Assembly (NCBI GenBank): GCA_016125335.1
Contig: WGLY01000026.1
Coordinates: forward strand, 26,130 to 90,129
From: Frankiales bacterium
Lineage (GTDB): Bacteria > Actinomycetota > Actinomycetes > S36-B12 > CAIYMF01
Direction of reading: 5' to 3'
DNA length: 64,000 nucleotides
The notes beneath the pieces were generated by a model. The model worked only from the letters and a program-made list of their open reading frames with translations. It did no database searches and had not been told where the DNA came from. A program made the translations under genes and the position numbers. Within the stretch, counting starts at the first letter, position 1, and each line of letters starts with the position of its first letter. This document shows positions 48,168-57,623 of this stretch, piece after piece.

Positions 48168-48689
48168 GTGCGCAGCACCACCCGCACCCCCGCCCGCCGC
48201 ACCGCCGCCCTGGTGGGCGCCCTCGCCCTCGTCCCCGCGCTCGCCGCGTGCGCCTCCGGCGTCGACGCCGGCACCTCGGTGCAGGGCCCGTCCGGCAACG
48301 GGGCGAACGCCAACGTCGGTCCGATCCAGCTGCGGGACATGACCCTGGTGTCCGGCGGCACCGACCCCCAGGCCGCCACCACGATCGGCACCATCGTCAA
48401 CACCGGCACCGACCCCGACGCGCTGCTCGGCGCCACGATCACCTCGCCCACCGGCGCCACCGTGCGCCTCGCGGGCACCGGGATCTCCGGCTCCACGCTG
48501 CCCCTGCCCCCGCAGTCGGCAGTGCGGATCGGCTTCAACAGCGACGACCACCTCGACGTGTCCGGGCTCTCGATCACGCCCAGCTTCTTCGCCCAGGTGC
48601 AGTTCTCGTTCCAGAAGGCCGGCACGATCACGATGCCGGTGATGGTCGTGCCGCCCACGGGCATCTACCAGGGCATCTCGCCGCTGTAG
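48168..48689 (+). CDS. LpqE-like lipoprotein
   Basis: A 173-residue exported lipoprotein with an N-terminal signal and lipobox LAAC (Cys at about 27), then a Gly/Thr-rich beta-type domain. I see no catalytic motif. In M. tuberculosis the lipoprotein gene lpqE lies divergently beside carD, and this gene has the same position, so it is probably the LpqE counterpart. GTG 48168 gives the complete signal peptide. Confidence 0.75.
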   Translation: MRSTTRTPARRTAALVGALALVPALAACASGVDAGTSVQGPSGNGANANVGPIQLRDMTLVSGGTDPQAATTIGTIVNTGTDPDALLGATITSPTGATVRLAGTGISGSTLPLPPQSAVRIGFNSDDHLDVSGLSITPSFFAQVQFSFQKAGTITMPVMVVPPTGIYQGISPL

Positions 48690-48691
48690 CC

Positions 48692-48719
48692 GCCTCGCCG
48701 TCCGGATAACGGGCGAGGC
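48692..48719. terminator. Bidirectional hairpin between lpqE-like gene and regX3
   Basis: 8-bp perfect stem GCCTCGCC (48692-48699) and GGCGAGGC (48712-48719) between two convergent genes, so it may stop both. The loop is 12 bases and no U-tract follows. Confidence 0.5.
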
Positions 48720-48760
48720 CTCGGCCCTGCTCGTCGGATCGGGCGCCGGCGCGTGCCGGG

Positions 48761-49441
48761 TCAGGCCTCGAACTTGTAGCCGAGCCCCCGCACCGTCACC
48801 AGGTGCACCGGCGCGGCCGGGTCCGCCTCGATCTTGGCCCGCAGCCGCTTCACGTGGACGTCGAGCGTCTTTCCGTCGCCCACGTAGTCCGAGCCCCACA
48901 CCCGGTCGATGAGCATGCCGCGGGTGAGCACCCGCCCGGAGTTGCGCAGCAGCAGCTCGAGCAGCTCGAACTCCTTGAGGGGCAGCGACACCTGCGTGCC
49001 GCCCACCGAGACGACGTGCCGCTCGACGTCCATCCGCACCGGGCCGGCCTCGAGCACCGCGGGAAGCAGCTCCTCCGGCTCGCCGGTGCGCCGCAGCACG
49101 GCGCGGATGCGCGCCACGAGCTCGCGCGAGGAGAACGGCTTGGTGACGTAGTCGTCGGCGCCGAGCTCGAGCCCCACCACCTTGTCGACCTCGCCGTCCT
49201 TCGCCGTCACCATGATGATCGGGACGTTGGAGCGCGAGCGGATGCTGCGGCACACCTCGGTGCCGGACATCCCGGGGAGCATGAGGTCGAGCAGCACGAC
49301 GTCGGCGCCGTGCTGGTCGAACAGCGTGACGGCGTCGGGGCCGGTCGGGGCGATGCCGACCTCGAACCCCTCCTTCCGGAGCATGAACGACAGGGCGTCG
49401 GAGAAGGACTCCTCGTCCTCCACGACGAGCACGCGGGTCAC
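48761..49441 (-). CDS. regX3: Phosphate-responsive two-component response regulator RegX3
   Basis: A 226-residue OmpR/PhoB-type regulator: receiver domain (TRVLVVEDEESFSDAL, Asp in VVLLDLMLPGMSG, ADDYVTKPF) and winged-helix DNA-binding domain (LPLKEFELLELLLRNSGRVLTR, TLDVHVKRLRAKIE). It is predicted to bind the GTTCACC boxes found in this window. GTG 49441 overlaps the senX3 stop (GTGA), which fixes the start; the track's longer frame is antisense to it. Confidence 0.93.
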   Translation of the reverse strand: MTRVLVVEDEESFSDALSFMLRKEGFEVGIAPTGPDAVTLFDQHGADVVLLDLMLPGMSGTEVCRSIRSRSNVPIIMVTAKDGEVDKVVGLELGADDYVTKPFSSRELVARIRAVLRRTGEPEELLPAVLEAGPVRMDVERHVVSVGGTQVSLPLKEFELLELLLRNSGRVLTRGMLIDRVWGSDYVGDGKTLDVHVKRLRAKIEADPAAPVHLVTVRGLGYKFEA

Positions 49442-50601
49442 GGGACCGGGTCTCCTTCGGGTGTACGTCGGGTCTGCGGCGCCAGCGGCAGCCGCAGGGT
49501 AAAGGTCGAGCCCTCCCCCGGCACCGACCACACGGTGCACTCGCCCCCGTGGTTGGCGCAGACGTGCTTGACGATCGCGAGCCCCAGCCCGGTGCCCCCC
49601 GTGACGCGGGAGCGCGCGGGGTCGACGCGGTAGAACCGCTCGAAGATCCGCGACTGCTCGCCCTCGGGGATCCCGATGCCCTGGTCGGTCACGCTGATCT
49701 CCACGAGCCGGTCGTCGGCCCGGGCGGCCACGGCGACGCGGGTGTGGGCCGGCGAGTAGGCGACCGCGTTGGTGAGCAGGTTGCGCAGCGCCATGACCAG
49801 CTGGGTCTCCTGGCCGAGCACCTCGGCCCGGCTGGGCTCGCCGACGACGACGTCGATCTCGCGGGCGGTCGCGAGCAGCTTGGTCGCGTCGACCGCCTCG
49901 GCCACCACGCGGTCGACCTCGACCCGCTCGGAGTGCTTGAGCGGGTCGCCGCTCTGGAGCCGGGAGAGGTCGACGAGGTCGGAGATGAGGTTGGACAGCC
50001 GCTGGGACTCCACCTGCATGCGCGCGGAGAAGCGCTGCACGGCGTCGGGGTCGTCGCTGGCGCTCTGGACCGCCTCGGCCAGCAGCGACAGGGCGCCGAC
50101 CGGGGTCTTGAGCTCGTGCGAGACGTTGGCGACGAAGTCGCGGCGCACGGCGTCCACCCGGAAGGACTCCGAGAGGTCCTCGACCAGGACCAGCACGGTC
50201 AGCCGCGAGAGCGGCGCGACCCGCACCCGGGCCTGGAGCACGCCCTTGCCCAGCGGCGGGCGGCGCAGCTCGAGGTCCTCCTCGCGGATGACGCCGTCGC
50301 GGCGGACCGCCCCCACCAGGGCCAGCACCTCGGGGATCTCGAGCCGGCCGCCCTCGCCGACGCCGATCGTCACGGCGCGGGCCGAGGCCCGCAGCACGGT
50401 GTTGTCCGACCCGACGACGAAGGCGGCCCCGGGCAGCACGGCCAGCAGCCGGCCCAGGCCCTCGGGGACGTCCGGCGAGGGCATCGTGTCGTCGGTGCGC
50501 GGCGTCGCGGCGCGGCTCCGGCGTCCGAGGACCCAGCCCACGGCGGCACCGACGGCGGCTCCGCCGAGCGCAGCCAGCGCGGCACCCGCGGCGACGTCCA
50601 C
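49438..50601 (-). CDS. senX3: Sensor histidine kinase SenX3
   Basis: A 387-residue kinase with an N-terminal membrane helix (about 5-25), a PAS-like segment (about 45-140), the HisKA phosphoacceptor in FVANVSHELKTPVGAL, and HATPase motifs (NLLTNAVAYSP, VTDQGIGIP, GGTGLGLAIVKHV). It partners RegX3 and, with PhoU, senses phosphate status through the Pst transporter. GTG start at 50599-50601. Confidence 0.93.
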   Translation of the reverse strand: MDVAAGAALAALGGAAVGAAVGWVLGRRSRAATPRTDDTMPSPDVPEGLGRLLAVLPGAAFVVGSDNTVLRASARAVTIGVGEGGRLEIPEVLALVGAVRRDGVIREEDLELRRPPLGKGVLQARVRVAPLSRLTVLVLVEDLSESFRVDAVRRDFVANVSHELKTPVGALSLLAEAVQSASDDPDAVQRFSARMQVESQRLSNLISDLVDLSRLQSGDPLKHSERVEVDRVVAEAVDATKLLATAREIDVVVGEPSRAEVLGQETQLVMALRNLLTNAVAYSPAHTRVAVAARADDRLVEISVTDQGIGIPEGEQSRIFERFYRVDPARSRVTGGTGLGLAIVKHVCANHGGECTVWSVPGEGSTFTLRLPLAPQTRRTPEGDPVP

Positions 50602-50629
50602 GGGGCCAGGGTACGGGCGCGGCGGCAGG

Positions 50630-50645
50630 CGAACGACCGTCGAAC
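50630..50645 (-). promoter_or_regulatory. PHO box facing senX3-regX3
   Basis: On the minus strand GTTCGACGGTC and GTTCGCCTGCC are two 11-base direct repeats starting at 50645 and 50634, ending about 30 bases before senX3. The match to GTTCACC is partial (GTTCG), which suggests autoregulation of the two-component genes by RegX3. Confidence 0.45.
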
Positions 50646-50672
50646 AGCGGGCGACGGGAGTCTTCGCCTGCT

Positions 50673-50721
50673 GTTCACCGGCGACCCCGGATGTTCACCT
50701 GCGCGTGGGGCGTCGTTCACC
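50673..50721 (+). promoter_or_regulatory. Triple PHO box upstream of phoU
   Basis: Three copies of GTTCACC start at 50673, 50693 and 50715, all on the plus strand, spaced 20 and 22 bases, that is close to two 11-base units each. They lie 31-79 bases upstream of the phoU -10 element, the normal position for RegX3/PhoP activation. Confidence 0.65.
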
Positions 50722-50751
50722 CGGGTGCGGGCGAGCGGTTCCGCGGCGGCC

Positions 50752-50757
50752 TAGATT
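50752..50757 (+). promoter_or_regulatory. -10 element of phoU
   Basis: TAGATT, a strong TANNNT match, lies 61 bases before the phoU ATG and just downstream of the GTTCACC repeats. Confidence 0.5.
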
Positions 50758-50817
50758 GGGGCCCCAGAGCGGGTCGCCGGGCACGGCGGCACCGGCCCAT
50801 CCACCCCGAGGACCGTC

Positions 50818-51495
50818 ATGCGCGAGCTCTACCACGAGCAGCTCGACCAGGTGAGCGACGACCTGATCGAGATGACCCGGCTGGTCGCCTCGGCGATGAA
50901 CCGCGCCACCCAGGCCCTGCTCGACGCCGACCTCCAGCTCGCCGAGGGCGTCATCGCCGGCGACGACGCGATCGACGCGATCGCCTCGAAGGTGGAGGCC
51001 GACTGCTTCCAGGTGCAGGCCCGCCAGCAGCCCGTGGCCACGGACCTGCGGATCATCGTCGCGGCGCTGCGCATCTCCGCCTCGCTCGAGCGCATGGGCG
51101 ACCTCGCGTCGCACATCGCCAAGTCCGCCCGGATGCGCTACCCCGGGTCGGCGATCCCGGCCCAGCTGCGCCCGACCTTCCAGGCGATGGGCGCGGTGGC
51201 CCAGAACGTGGTCTCCAAGGCCGGCTCCGTGATCGCCACCAAGGACATCACCATGGCCGCCGACGTCGCCCGCACCGACGAGGACATGGACCGCCTGCAC
51301 CGCGAGCTGTTCCAGGTGGTGCTCTCGCCCACCTGGGAGTTCGGCGTCGAGACGGCGGTCGACGTCACGCTGCTGTCGCGCTTCTACGAGCGCTTCGCCG
51401 ACCACGCCGTCACCATCGCCAAGCGCGTGGTCTACGTGGCCACTGGCGAGCCGTACGCCGACGTCGACCCGGAGGCCCTCGCCGAGGGGCTCTGA
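50818..51495 (+). CDS. phoU: Phosphate signalling protein PhoU
   Basis: A 225-residue all-helical protein with two PhoU domains (RELYHEQLDQVSDDLIEMTRLVASAMNRATQAL; PTFQAMGAVAQNVVSKAGSVIAT) that couples the Pst transporter to SenX3 and represses phosphate genes when phosphate is plentiful. Metal-binding acidic residues such as ERMGDLASHI and ERFADHAVTI are conserved. ATG start fits family length. Confidence 0.94.
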   Translation: MRELYHEQLDQVSDDLIEMTRLVASAMNRATQALLDADLQLAEGVIAGDDAIDAIASKVEADCFQVQARQQPVATDLRIIVAALRISASLERMGDLASHIAKSARMRYPGSAIPAQLRPTFQAMGAVAQNVVSKAGSVIATKDITMAADVARTDEDMDRLHRELFQVVLSPTWEFGVETAVDVTLLSRFYERFADHAVTIAKRVVYVATGEPYADVDPEALAEGL

Positions 51496-51582
51496 CCGGC
51501 GGCTCCGCCGTCCCGCCCGCCCGCCCGTGCGGGCGTCGCGCGCCGGACTCCGGACGACCGCGCGCCGGCGTCCGGGCAGGCC

Positions 51583-51600
51583 GCAGGCGCTCCCGCCTGC
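51583..51600 (+). terminator. Hairpin terminator after phoU
   Basis: GCAGGCG (51583-51589) and CGCCTGC (51594-51600) form a 7-bp GC-rich stem with a 4-base loop, 88 bases after the phoU stop and before mshA. Confidence 0.45.
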
Positions 51601-51711
51601 GCTCGCCGGTAGGGGCGGAATGCGCCAGACTCTGCCGAGGTTGACGCTTCAAGCGGTCCCCTGCGGCCGTGCGCGAGCGACGGACGATCCAGCGACCAGG
51701 AGGTGCGGCCC

Positions 51712-53070
51712 GTGGCGATCCTGCCTCTCGAGGCCGAGACCCGCCGTCGTCGCACCCCTCGTCCCGTCCACCGCGACGGCGACCCGCGGCCGCTCCCGCG
51801 CCGCGCCGCCGTCCTCTCGGTGCACACCTCCCCGCTCGACCAGCCCGGCACGGGCGACGCCGGCGGCATGAACGTCTACGTCACCGAGGTGGCCCGGCGC
51901 CTCGCCGAGCGCGGCGTCGAGATCGAGATCTTCACCCGCGCCACCTCCGGCGACCTCCCGCCCTCGGTCGAGATGGCCCCCGGCGTCACCGTCCGGCACG
52001 TCACCGCCGGCCCCTACCAGGGCCTGGCCAAGGAGGACCTCCCCGGCCAGCTGTGCGCGGTGACCTCCGGGGTCCTGCGCGCCGAGGCGATGCGGCCCGA
52101 GGGCTGGTACGACGTCGTCCACTCGCACTACTGGCTCTCCGGCCAGGTGGGCTGGCTGGCCGCGGAGCGCTGGAACGTCCCTCTCGTGCACGCCATGCAC
52201 ACGATGGCGAAGGTCAAGAACCTCACCCTGGCCGAGGGCGACCGCCCCGAGCCCGAGGGCCGGGTGATCGGCGAGCAGCAGGTGGTCGACGCCGCCGACC
52301 GGCTCGTCGCCAACACCGCGGCCGAGGCCCGCCAGCTCGTGGACCTGTACGGCGCCGACCCGGCGCACGTCGCCGTGGTGCACCCCGGCGTCGACCTCGA
52401 CGTCTTCCGGCCGGGCGGCCCGGACGCCCGCCGCACCGCCCGGGCGCGCCTCGGCGTCGACCCGGGCAAGGTCGTGCTGCTGTTCGTCGGGCGCATCCAG
52501 CCGCTCAAGGCGCCCGACGTCCTGGTGCGCGCGCTGGCCTCGATGGTCGCCGTCACGCCCTCGCTGCGCGAGCACGTCGAGGTCGTCGTGTGCGGCGGCC
52601 CCTCCGGCAGCGGACTCGAGCACCCGCACGCGCTGGAGGACCTCGCCACCCGCCTCGGCGTCGCCGACCTCGTGCGGTTCGTCCCGCCGGCGGGCCGCGT
52701 CGAGCTCGCCGAGTGGTACCGCGCGGCCGACGTGTGCGTCGTCCCGTCGTACTCCGAGTCCTTCGGCCTCGTGGCCGTCGAGGCCCAGGCGTGCGGCACG
52801 CCGGTGGTGGCCGCGCGCGTGGGCGGCCTGCCCACGGCCGTGGCCGACGGCACCAGCGGGCTGCTCGTCGACGGGCACGACCCGCAGGTGTGGGCGCAGG
52901 CCCTCTGCTCGGTCGTCACGGACCCGGCGCGCCGGGCCACGTGGGCGCGCGGAGCGGTGGCGCACGCCGCGCGCTTCGGGTGGGACGCCACGGCGGACGC
53001 CACCCTCGAGATCTACCGCGACGCCCTGGCCGACCGCGCCGGGCTCGCACTGGCCGGCTCCGCGACGTGA
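51712..53070 (+). CDS. mshA: D-inositol-3-phosphate glycosyltransferase (mycothiol synthesis)
   Basis: A 452-residue GT4 enzyme adding N-acetylglucosamine to inositol-3-phosphate, the first step of mycothiol. Visible are [40 protein letters not shown], the donor-binding [16 protein letters not shown] and [24 protein letters not shown] (E-x7-E). GTG 51712 has AGGAGG 8 bases upstream and is preferred over GTG 51703. The ybjN-like gene overlaps its stop. Position near senX3 matches mycobacteria. Confidence 0.93.
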   Translation: MAILPLEAETRRRRTPRPVHRDGDPRPLPRRAAVLSVHTSPLDQPGTGDAGGMNVYVTEVARRLAERGVEIEIFTRATSGDLPPSVEMAPGVTVRHVTAGPYQGLAKEDLPGQLCAVTSGVLRAEAMRPEGWYDVVHSHYWLSGQVGWLAAERWNVPLVHAMHTMAKVKNLTLAEGDRPEPEGRVIGEQQVVDAADRLVANTAAEARQLVDLYGADPAHVAVVHPGVDLDVFRPGGPDARRTARARLGVDPGKVVLLFVGRIQPLKAPDVLVRALASMVAVTPSLREHVEVVVCGGPSGSGLEHPHALEDLATRLGVADLVRFVPPAGRVELAEWYRAADVCVVPSYSESFGLVAVEAQACGTPVVAARVGGLPTAVADGTSGLLVDGHDPQVWAQALCSVVTDPARRATWARGAVAHAARFGWDATADATLEIYRDALADRAGLALAGSAT

Positions 53071-53579
53071 GCGGCGCCCCGGACCGGTCCGCGGCCGCGG
53101 CCGAGGTGGTGCGGGCGGCCCTGGCCGACGCCGGCCTCGACCACGAGGAGACCGCTCCCGGCCGGTTCGTGGTGGTGCTGCCCGGCGAGCGCAAGCAGCG
53201 CACGACCTGCTCCCTCGTCGTCGGCGAGCACGCGCTCACGGTGCAGGCGTTCGTCGCCCGGCACGTCGACGAGAACGCCGAGGCGGTCTTCCGCTGGCTG
53301 CTCGAGCGCAACCTGCGCACCTACGCCGTCGCGTTCTCGGTGGACCGGCTCGGCGACATCTACCTCACCGGCCGGCTCCCGCTCGCGGCCGTGACCCCCG
53401 ACGAGCTCGACCGCGTCCTGGGCGCGGTGCTCGAGTACGCCGACGGGTCGTTCAACACGATCCTCGAGATGGGGTTCGCCACCGCCATCCGGCGCGAGTG
53501 GCAGTGGCGCACGAGCCGGGGCGAGAGCACCGCCAACCTCGAGGCGTTCCGCCACCTGGCCGACCCGCCGTCGTCCTGA
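53067..53579 (+). CDS. YbjN-domain protein
   Basis: A 170-residue cytoplasmic protein with a YbjN/type III secretion chaperone-like domain ([58 protein letters not shown]). Function unknown. The GTG overlaps the mshA stop (GTGA) and gpmA follows 55 bases later, as in mycobacteria, where such a gene lies between mshA and gpm1. Confidence 0.85.
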   Translation: MSGAPDRSAAAAEVVRAALADAGLDHEETAPGRFVVVLPGERKQRTTCSLVVGEHALTVQAFVARHVDENAEAVFRWLLERNLRTYAVAFSVDRLGDIYLTGRLPLAAVTPDELDRVLGAVLEYADGSFNTILEMGFATAIRREWQWRTSRGESTANLEAFRHLADPPSS

Positions 53580-53634
53580 CCGCGACGACCCCGCCGCCGG
53601 TCCCTCGCGTCCGGCGCTGCGGCAGGATGGCGCC

Positions 53635-54393
53635 ATGACCGACGCGCCGTACACCCTGGTCCTGCTCCGCCACGGCGAGAGCACCTGGAACGCCCTCAAC
53701 CAGTTCACCGGCTGGGTCGACGTCGACCTGTCCGAGAAGGGCGAGGCCGAGGCCCGCCGCGGCGGTGAGCTGCTGCGCGACTCGGGCCTGCTGCCCGACG
53801 TGGTGCACACCTCGCTGCTGCGCCGGGCGATCCGCACCGCGCAGATCTCCCTCGACGTCTGCGACCGGCACTGGATCCCGGTCACCCGCAACTGGCGGCT
53901 CAACGAGCGCCACTACGGCGCGCTGCAGGGCAAGAACAAGAAGCAGACCCTCGACGCCTACGGCGAGGAGCAGTTCATGCTCTGGCGCCGCTCCTACGAC
54001 ACCCCGCCGCCGCCGATCGACCCGGACGACGAGTTCTCCCAGACCCACGACCCGCGCTACGCGTGGCTGCCGCCGGAGACCAACCCGCGCACCGAGTGCC
54101 TCGCGGACGTCGTCGTCCGCCTGATCCCGTACTGGGAGGACGTGATCGTCGCGGACCTGCGCGCCGGTCTCACCGTGCTGGTCGCCGCGCACGGCAACTC
54201 GCTGCGGGCACTGGTGAAGCACCTCGACGGGATCAGCGACGCCGACATCGCCGGCCTCAACATCCCGACGGGCATCCCGCTGGTGTACCGGCTCGACGAG
54301 GCGCTGCGCCCGGTCGTGCCCGGCGGCGAGTACCTCGACCCCGAGGCGGCCGCGACCGCGGCGGCGGCCGTGGCCAACCAGGGCAAGGGCTGA
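53635..54393 (+). CDS. gpmA: 2,3-bisphosphoglycerate-dependent phosphoglycerate mutase
   Basis: A 252-residue glycolytic mutase with the RHGEST phosphohistidine motif ([19 protein letters not shown]), [13 protein letters not shown] and [17 protein letters not shown]. Length and motifs fit the dPGM family. AlaX gene starts 8 bases after the stop. Confidence 0.95.
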   Translation: MTDAPYTLVLLRHGESTWNALNQFTGWVDVDLSEKGEAEARRGGELLRDSGLLPDVVHTSLLRRAIRTAQISLDVCDRHWIPVTRNWRLNERHYGALQGKNKKQTLDAYGEEQFMLWRRSYDTPPPPIDPDDEFSQTHDPRYAWLPPETNPRTECLADVVVRLIPYWEDVIVADLRAGLTVLVAAHGNSLRALVKHLDGISDADIAGLNIPTGIPLVYRLDEALRPVVPGGEYLDPEAAATAAAAVANQGKG

Positions 54394-54400
54394 CCGCCCG

Positions 54401-55135
54401 ATGGCCGCGACGGGCACCGAGCGCCTCGAGCTGCGCGACGCGACCCTGCGCGAGTGGGACGCCGTCGTCCTGCACGTGGACGACGAGCGCGGGATCGTCC
54501 TGGACCGCAGCGCCTTCTACCCGGGCGGCGGCGGTCAGCCCCCGGACCACGGAGTGCTGCTCTGGGGCGGGGTGCAGACCCGCATCGTGGGCGCGCGCAA
54601 GGGCGAGGACGTCGTGCTCGTCCCCCACGACGACGACCCCCTCCCGCCGGCCGGCACCTCCGTGCGCGGAGCGGTGGAGGACGGACGGCGCACCGCGCTC
54701 ATGCGCACCCACAGCGGCCTGCACCTGCTGTCCGGCGTGGTGTTCCGCGACTTCGGGGCGCTCGTGACCGGCGGCAACATGGAGCCGCTCGAGGCGCGGC
54801 TGGACTTCAACCTCGAGTCGGTCCCCGAGGGCTTCAAGGAGGCCGTGGAGGCGGCGTGCAACGTGGAGGTCGACGCGGACCGCGCGATCTCGGCGTACGA
54901 GCTGCCGCGCGAGGAGGCCTTCGCCATCCCCGACATCATCCGCACGGCCACCAACCTGCTGCCCCCGACGATCGAGATCGTGCGCATCGTGGACATCGAC
55001 GGCCTCGACGTGCAGGCCGACGGCGGCACGCACGTCGCGTCCACCCGTCAGATCGGCCGCATGCGAGTGGCGAAGGTGGAGAACAAGGGCAAGGGCTTCC
55101 GGCGGATCCGGATCGCGCTCGAGCCGGCCGGCTGA
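54401..55135 (+). CDS. AlaX-type alanyl-tRNA editing protein
   Basis: A 244-residue free-standing editing domain that should hydrolyse mischarged Ser- or Gly-tRNA(Ala). It carries the N-terminal strand region SAFYPGGGGQP and the zinc motif HSGLH (His104, His108). In the second zinc motif CxxxH the cysteine is Asp207 (DGGTH, His211), so a normal zinc ligand is missing or replaced. Closely follows gpmA, no other link. Confidence 0.88.
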   Translation: MAATGTERLELRDATLREWDAVVLHVDDERGIVLDRSAFYPGGGGQPPDHGVLLWGGVQTRIVGARKGEDVVLVPHDDDPLPPAGTSVRGAVEDGRRTALMRTHSGLHLLSGVVFRDFGALVTGGNMEPLEARLDFNLESVPEGFKEAVEAACNVEVDADRAISAYELPREEAFAIPDIIRTATNLLPPTIEIVRIVDIDGLDVQADGGTHVASTRQIGRMRVAKVENKGKGFRRIRIALEPAG

Positions 55136-55150
55136 CCGGCGCGCCCGGCG

Positions 55151-55684
55151 TCAGCCGAGGCGCAGCACGTGGTCGACGAACTCGGTGCCGTACCACTCCT
55201 GCGTGGGGCCGAGCCGGGTCATGCCGAGCCGGTCGCAGACGGCCATCGAGCGGTCGTTGCCCTCGCGGACGACGGCGTGCAGCAGCGGGAGCCCGGCGTC
55301 GCGCACGCGGTCGACGAGGGCGAGCGCGGCCTCGGTGGCGTAGCCGCGGCCCCAGGCCGCGGGGTGCAGGTGCCAGCCGATCTCGACGGCCTCGGTGGGT
55401 GCCCCGTCGCTGCGCGGCAGCGGCACGACCAGCGCTGACCCGCACGGTGTGGGGTCGGCGACGTCGGCCGCCTCGATCGCCCAGATCCCCAGGGGGCCGT
55501 CGGCGAGCTGCGACCAGCGCGCGATCGTGCGGGCCGCGGCCTCGACGTCCGGGCAGCGCTGCGGCGTCGCGCCGAGCCAGGGCCACACCTCGTCGTCGGC
55601 GAGCACGGCGTAGAGGGCGGGCGCGTCCTGCGGCTCCCAGGGGCGCAGCAGCAGTCGGTCGGTGCGGAGGGTGGCCTGGGTCAC
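55151..55684 (-). CDS. GNAT acetyltransferase (RimJ/RimL type)
   Basis: A 177-residue acetyltransferase with LRTDRLLLRPWEPQDAPALYA at the start, the acetyl-CoA site WGRGYATEAALALVDR and VREGNDRSMAVCDRLGM. Substrate unknown: ribosomal protein N-terminus or small molecule. Convergent with the AlaX gene. GTG 55684. Confidence 0.88.
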   Translation of the reverse strand: MTQATLRTDRLLLRPWEPQDAPALYAVLADDEVWPWLGATPQRCPDVEAAARTIARWSQLADGPLGIWAIEAADVADPTPCGSALVVPLPRSDGAPTEAVEIGWHLHPAAWGRGYATEAALALVDRVRDAGLPLLHAVVREGNDRSMAVCDRLGMTRLGPTQEWYGTEFVDHVLRLG

Positions 55685-55745
55685 CGGCGCATCATGCGCC
55701 GTCCGCCCGGCCTCCCGCGCGGAGGATTGCGCGACCGGCCCGGGC

Positions 55746-56276
55746 TCAGCCGTCGGCCAGGGCGGCGGCGAAGAGCCGGTGCAGCTCGTGCTGCACGAGC
55801 ACGAACCGCACCTCGTCGAACGCTCCGGGGTGCTCCGCGACGGTGGCCCGCACCGCGCCCGCCGCCACCCGTGCGGCCTCCTCCCACGGGTAGCCGTAGG
55901 CCCCGCACGAGATGGCCGGGAACGCGACCGTGCGGGCGGGCAGGTCGAGGCACACCTCCAGCGAGCGGCGGTGGCACGAGGCGAGGAGCTCGGCGTCGGC
56001 CCCGCCGCTCATCCCGTACACGGGCCCCACCGTGTGCACCACCCAGCGGGCGGGCAGGCGCCCGGCCGTCGTGGCGACGGCCTCGCCGGGGGGCACGCCG
56101 TCCGGGTAGCGCTCGCGCCGCACCTGCCGGCACTCGGCCAGGATCTCCGGGCCGCCGGCCCGGTGCAGGGCGCCGTCGACCCCGCCGCCGCCGAGCAGCG
56201 AGGAGTTGGCCGCGTTGACCACGGCGTCGACCTCAGTGGCCGTGAGGTCGCCGAGCACCGCCCGCAGCACCGTCAT
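55746..56276 (-). CDS. Macrodomain protein (O-acetyl-ADP-ribose deacetylase-like)
   Basis: A 176-residue macrodomain: GDLTATEVDAVVNAANSSLLGGGGVDGALH, ARWVVHTVGPVYG and AFPAISCGAYGYPWEEAARVA are the ADP-ribose-binding loops of the YmdB/MacroD group. Probably removes ADP-ribosyl or acetyl groups. Bordered by a hairpin repeat and followed on the same strand by a methyltransferase upstream. Confidence 0.9.
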   Translation of the reverse strand: MTVLRAVLGDLTATEVDAVVNAANSSLLGGGGVDGALHRAGGPEILAECRQVRRERYPDGVPPGEAVATTAGRLPARWVVHTVGPVYGMSGGADAELLASCHRRSLEVCLDLPARTVAFPAISCGAYGYPWEEAARVAAGAVRATVAEHPGAFDEVRFVLVQHELHRLFAAALADG

Positions 56277-56304
56277 GGCCCCATGGTGTCCCAGCCCCGG
56301 CCCA

Positions 56305-56375
56305 CCCCCGTCGTTACTGCCCGAATGCGCGGATCCGGGGCCGGACTCCGGTCGTTCGGGCAGTAACGACGGGGG
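56305..56375. repeat. Palindromic REP-like hairpin, copy 2
   Basis: Perfect 21-base arms (56305-56325 and 56355-56375) with a 29-base loop. The outer 15 bases repeat those of the 13343-13409 element exactly, but the loops differ. It sits between the macrodomain and methyltransferase genes, both minus-strand. Confidence 0.75.
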
Positions 56376-56378
56376 CGG

Positions 56379-57176
56379 TCAGCGGGGGGCGACGGCGGAC
56401 CAGGGGACGGTCAGCTCGCCGAGCCGCCAGCGGGCCGGGCCGTCGAGCACCTCGACCCCGGCGTCGCGCACCGCCCGCACCGTGGCCAGCCAGCGCTGCC
56501 GGGCCCCGAACGGCGCGAGCGGGGCCGACGACGCCCACGCCCGGTCGAGCGCGGCGAGCAGGGTGTGCACCGGCTCCCCGGGGACGTTGCGGTGGATGAG
56601 CGCCTTGGGCAGCCGCTCGGCGAGGTCGGAGGGCCGCTCGAGCCCGGCCAGGCGGGTCGAGAGCGTGAGCGAGCGGGGGGCGGCGGAGCCGGCCCCGAGG
56701 GTCACCCACCACGCGTGGCGGCCGAGCTCGTCGCAGGTGCCCTCCACCAGCAGGCCGCCCGGCGCCAGCCGGGCGGTCATCGTGCGCCACGCCGCGGCCA
56801 CCTCGTCCTCGTCGTACTGGCGCAGCACGTTGAACGCGCGGACGAGCACCGGCGAGCGGCCGTCGAGCGGGATCTCGAATCCGCCGCGCCGGAACGACAG
56901 CGTGGCGTCGGCGTACGCCTGGGCGGCCGTCACCCGCGCGGGGTCGATCTCGACGCCGACGACCTCGACGTCGGGACGCAGCACGGCCAGCCGGTCGCGC
57001 AGGTCGCGCGCGGTCCAGGCGGCCGCGCCGTAGCCCAGGTCGACCACAACCGGGTCCGCCGCCGCGCGCAGGGCACGGGCGCCCGCGTGCGCGATCCAGC
57101 GGTCGACCCGGCGCAGCCGGTTGGGGTGGGTGGTCCCGCGGGTGATCGTGCCGACCGGGCGGGACGCCCGGGTCAC
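56379..57176 (-). CDS. SAM-dependent class I methyltransferase
   Basis: A 265-residue protein with a Rossmann-type motif VVDLGYGAAAWTARDL and EVVGVEIDPARV (SAM binding). The target is not identifiable from the sequence; RAFNVLRQYDEDEV follows the fold. GTG 57174-57176 overlaps the DUF2516 stop (GTGA). Confidence 0.8.
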   Translation of the reverse strand: MTRASRPVGTITRGTTHPNRLRRVDRWIAHAGARALRAAADPVVVDLGYGAAAWTARDLRDRLAVLRPDVEVVGVEIDPARVTAAQAYADATLSFRRGGFEIPLDGRSPVLVRAFNVLRQYDEDEVAAAWRTMTARLAPGGLLVEGTCDELGRHAWWVTLGAGSAAPRSLTLSTRLAGLERPSDLAERLPKALIHRNVPGEPVHTLLAALDRAWASSAPLAPFGARQRWLATVRAVRDAGVEVLDGPARWRLGELTVPWSAVAPR

Positions 57177-57478
57177 CAGCGCGATCCGCGCATGACCTCG
57201 ATGAGCCGCTTGCGGACGTCGACGAGGTAGACGATCGCCGCGATGATCCCGGCGAGGCCGAGGATCGACAGGATGCCGCCGCCCAGCGCCGGGAACACGA
57301 TCTGCGCGAGCACGCCGAGGCCGAGCACGATCAGCCAGAACTGCTTGGTCTGCCGGCCCACGGCGTCGTAGGCCTCGCTCTTGCGCGTGGCGGCGTCGAC
57401 GAGGGCGAGGACGCCCAGCACGATGGCGGCCCAGTAGACGACGAGGTACACGACACCCGGTACGGCGATCACGCTCAC
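57173..57478 (-). CDS. DUF2516 small membrane protein
   Basis: A 101-residue protein with three predicted membrane segments (VVYLVVYWAAIVLGVLALVDA, FWLIVLGLGVLAQIVFPAL, ILGLAGIIAAIVYLVDV), family DUF2516, unknown function and frequent in actinobacteria. Confidence 0.85.
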   Translation of the reverse strand: MSVIAVPGVVYLVVYWAAIVLGVLALVDAATRKSEAYDAVGRQTKQFWLIVLGLGVLAQIVFPALGGGILSILGLAGIIAAIVYLVDVRKRLIEVMRGSRW

Positions 57479-57535
57479 GAGGATACGGGTCGCGGCCGCC
57501 CGCGCCCGACGCGCGTGACCCGACGCGATCCGGCG

Positions 57536-57558
57536 TTTAGTTGCACCTTCAACTTAAT
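57536..57558 (+). promoter_or_regulatory. AT-rich inverted repeat, possible MarR-type operator
   Basis: TTTAGTTG and CAACTTAA with arms AGTTG (57539-57543) and CAACT (57550-57554), 6 bases apart, in an otherwise GC-rich intergenic stretch. Such sites are typical of MarR-type repressors of aromatic-compound genes. It is about 70-90 bases before the dioxygenase start; no regulator is in the window. Confidence 0.35.
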
Positions 57559-57623
57559 TGAGCGACACTGGGAGCACCGCGGCCGCCCCGGCCGCCCCCC
57601 GTACCAGGACAGAGGTGGTTCCC

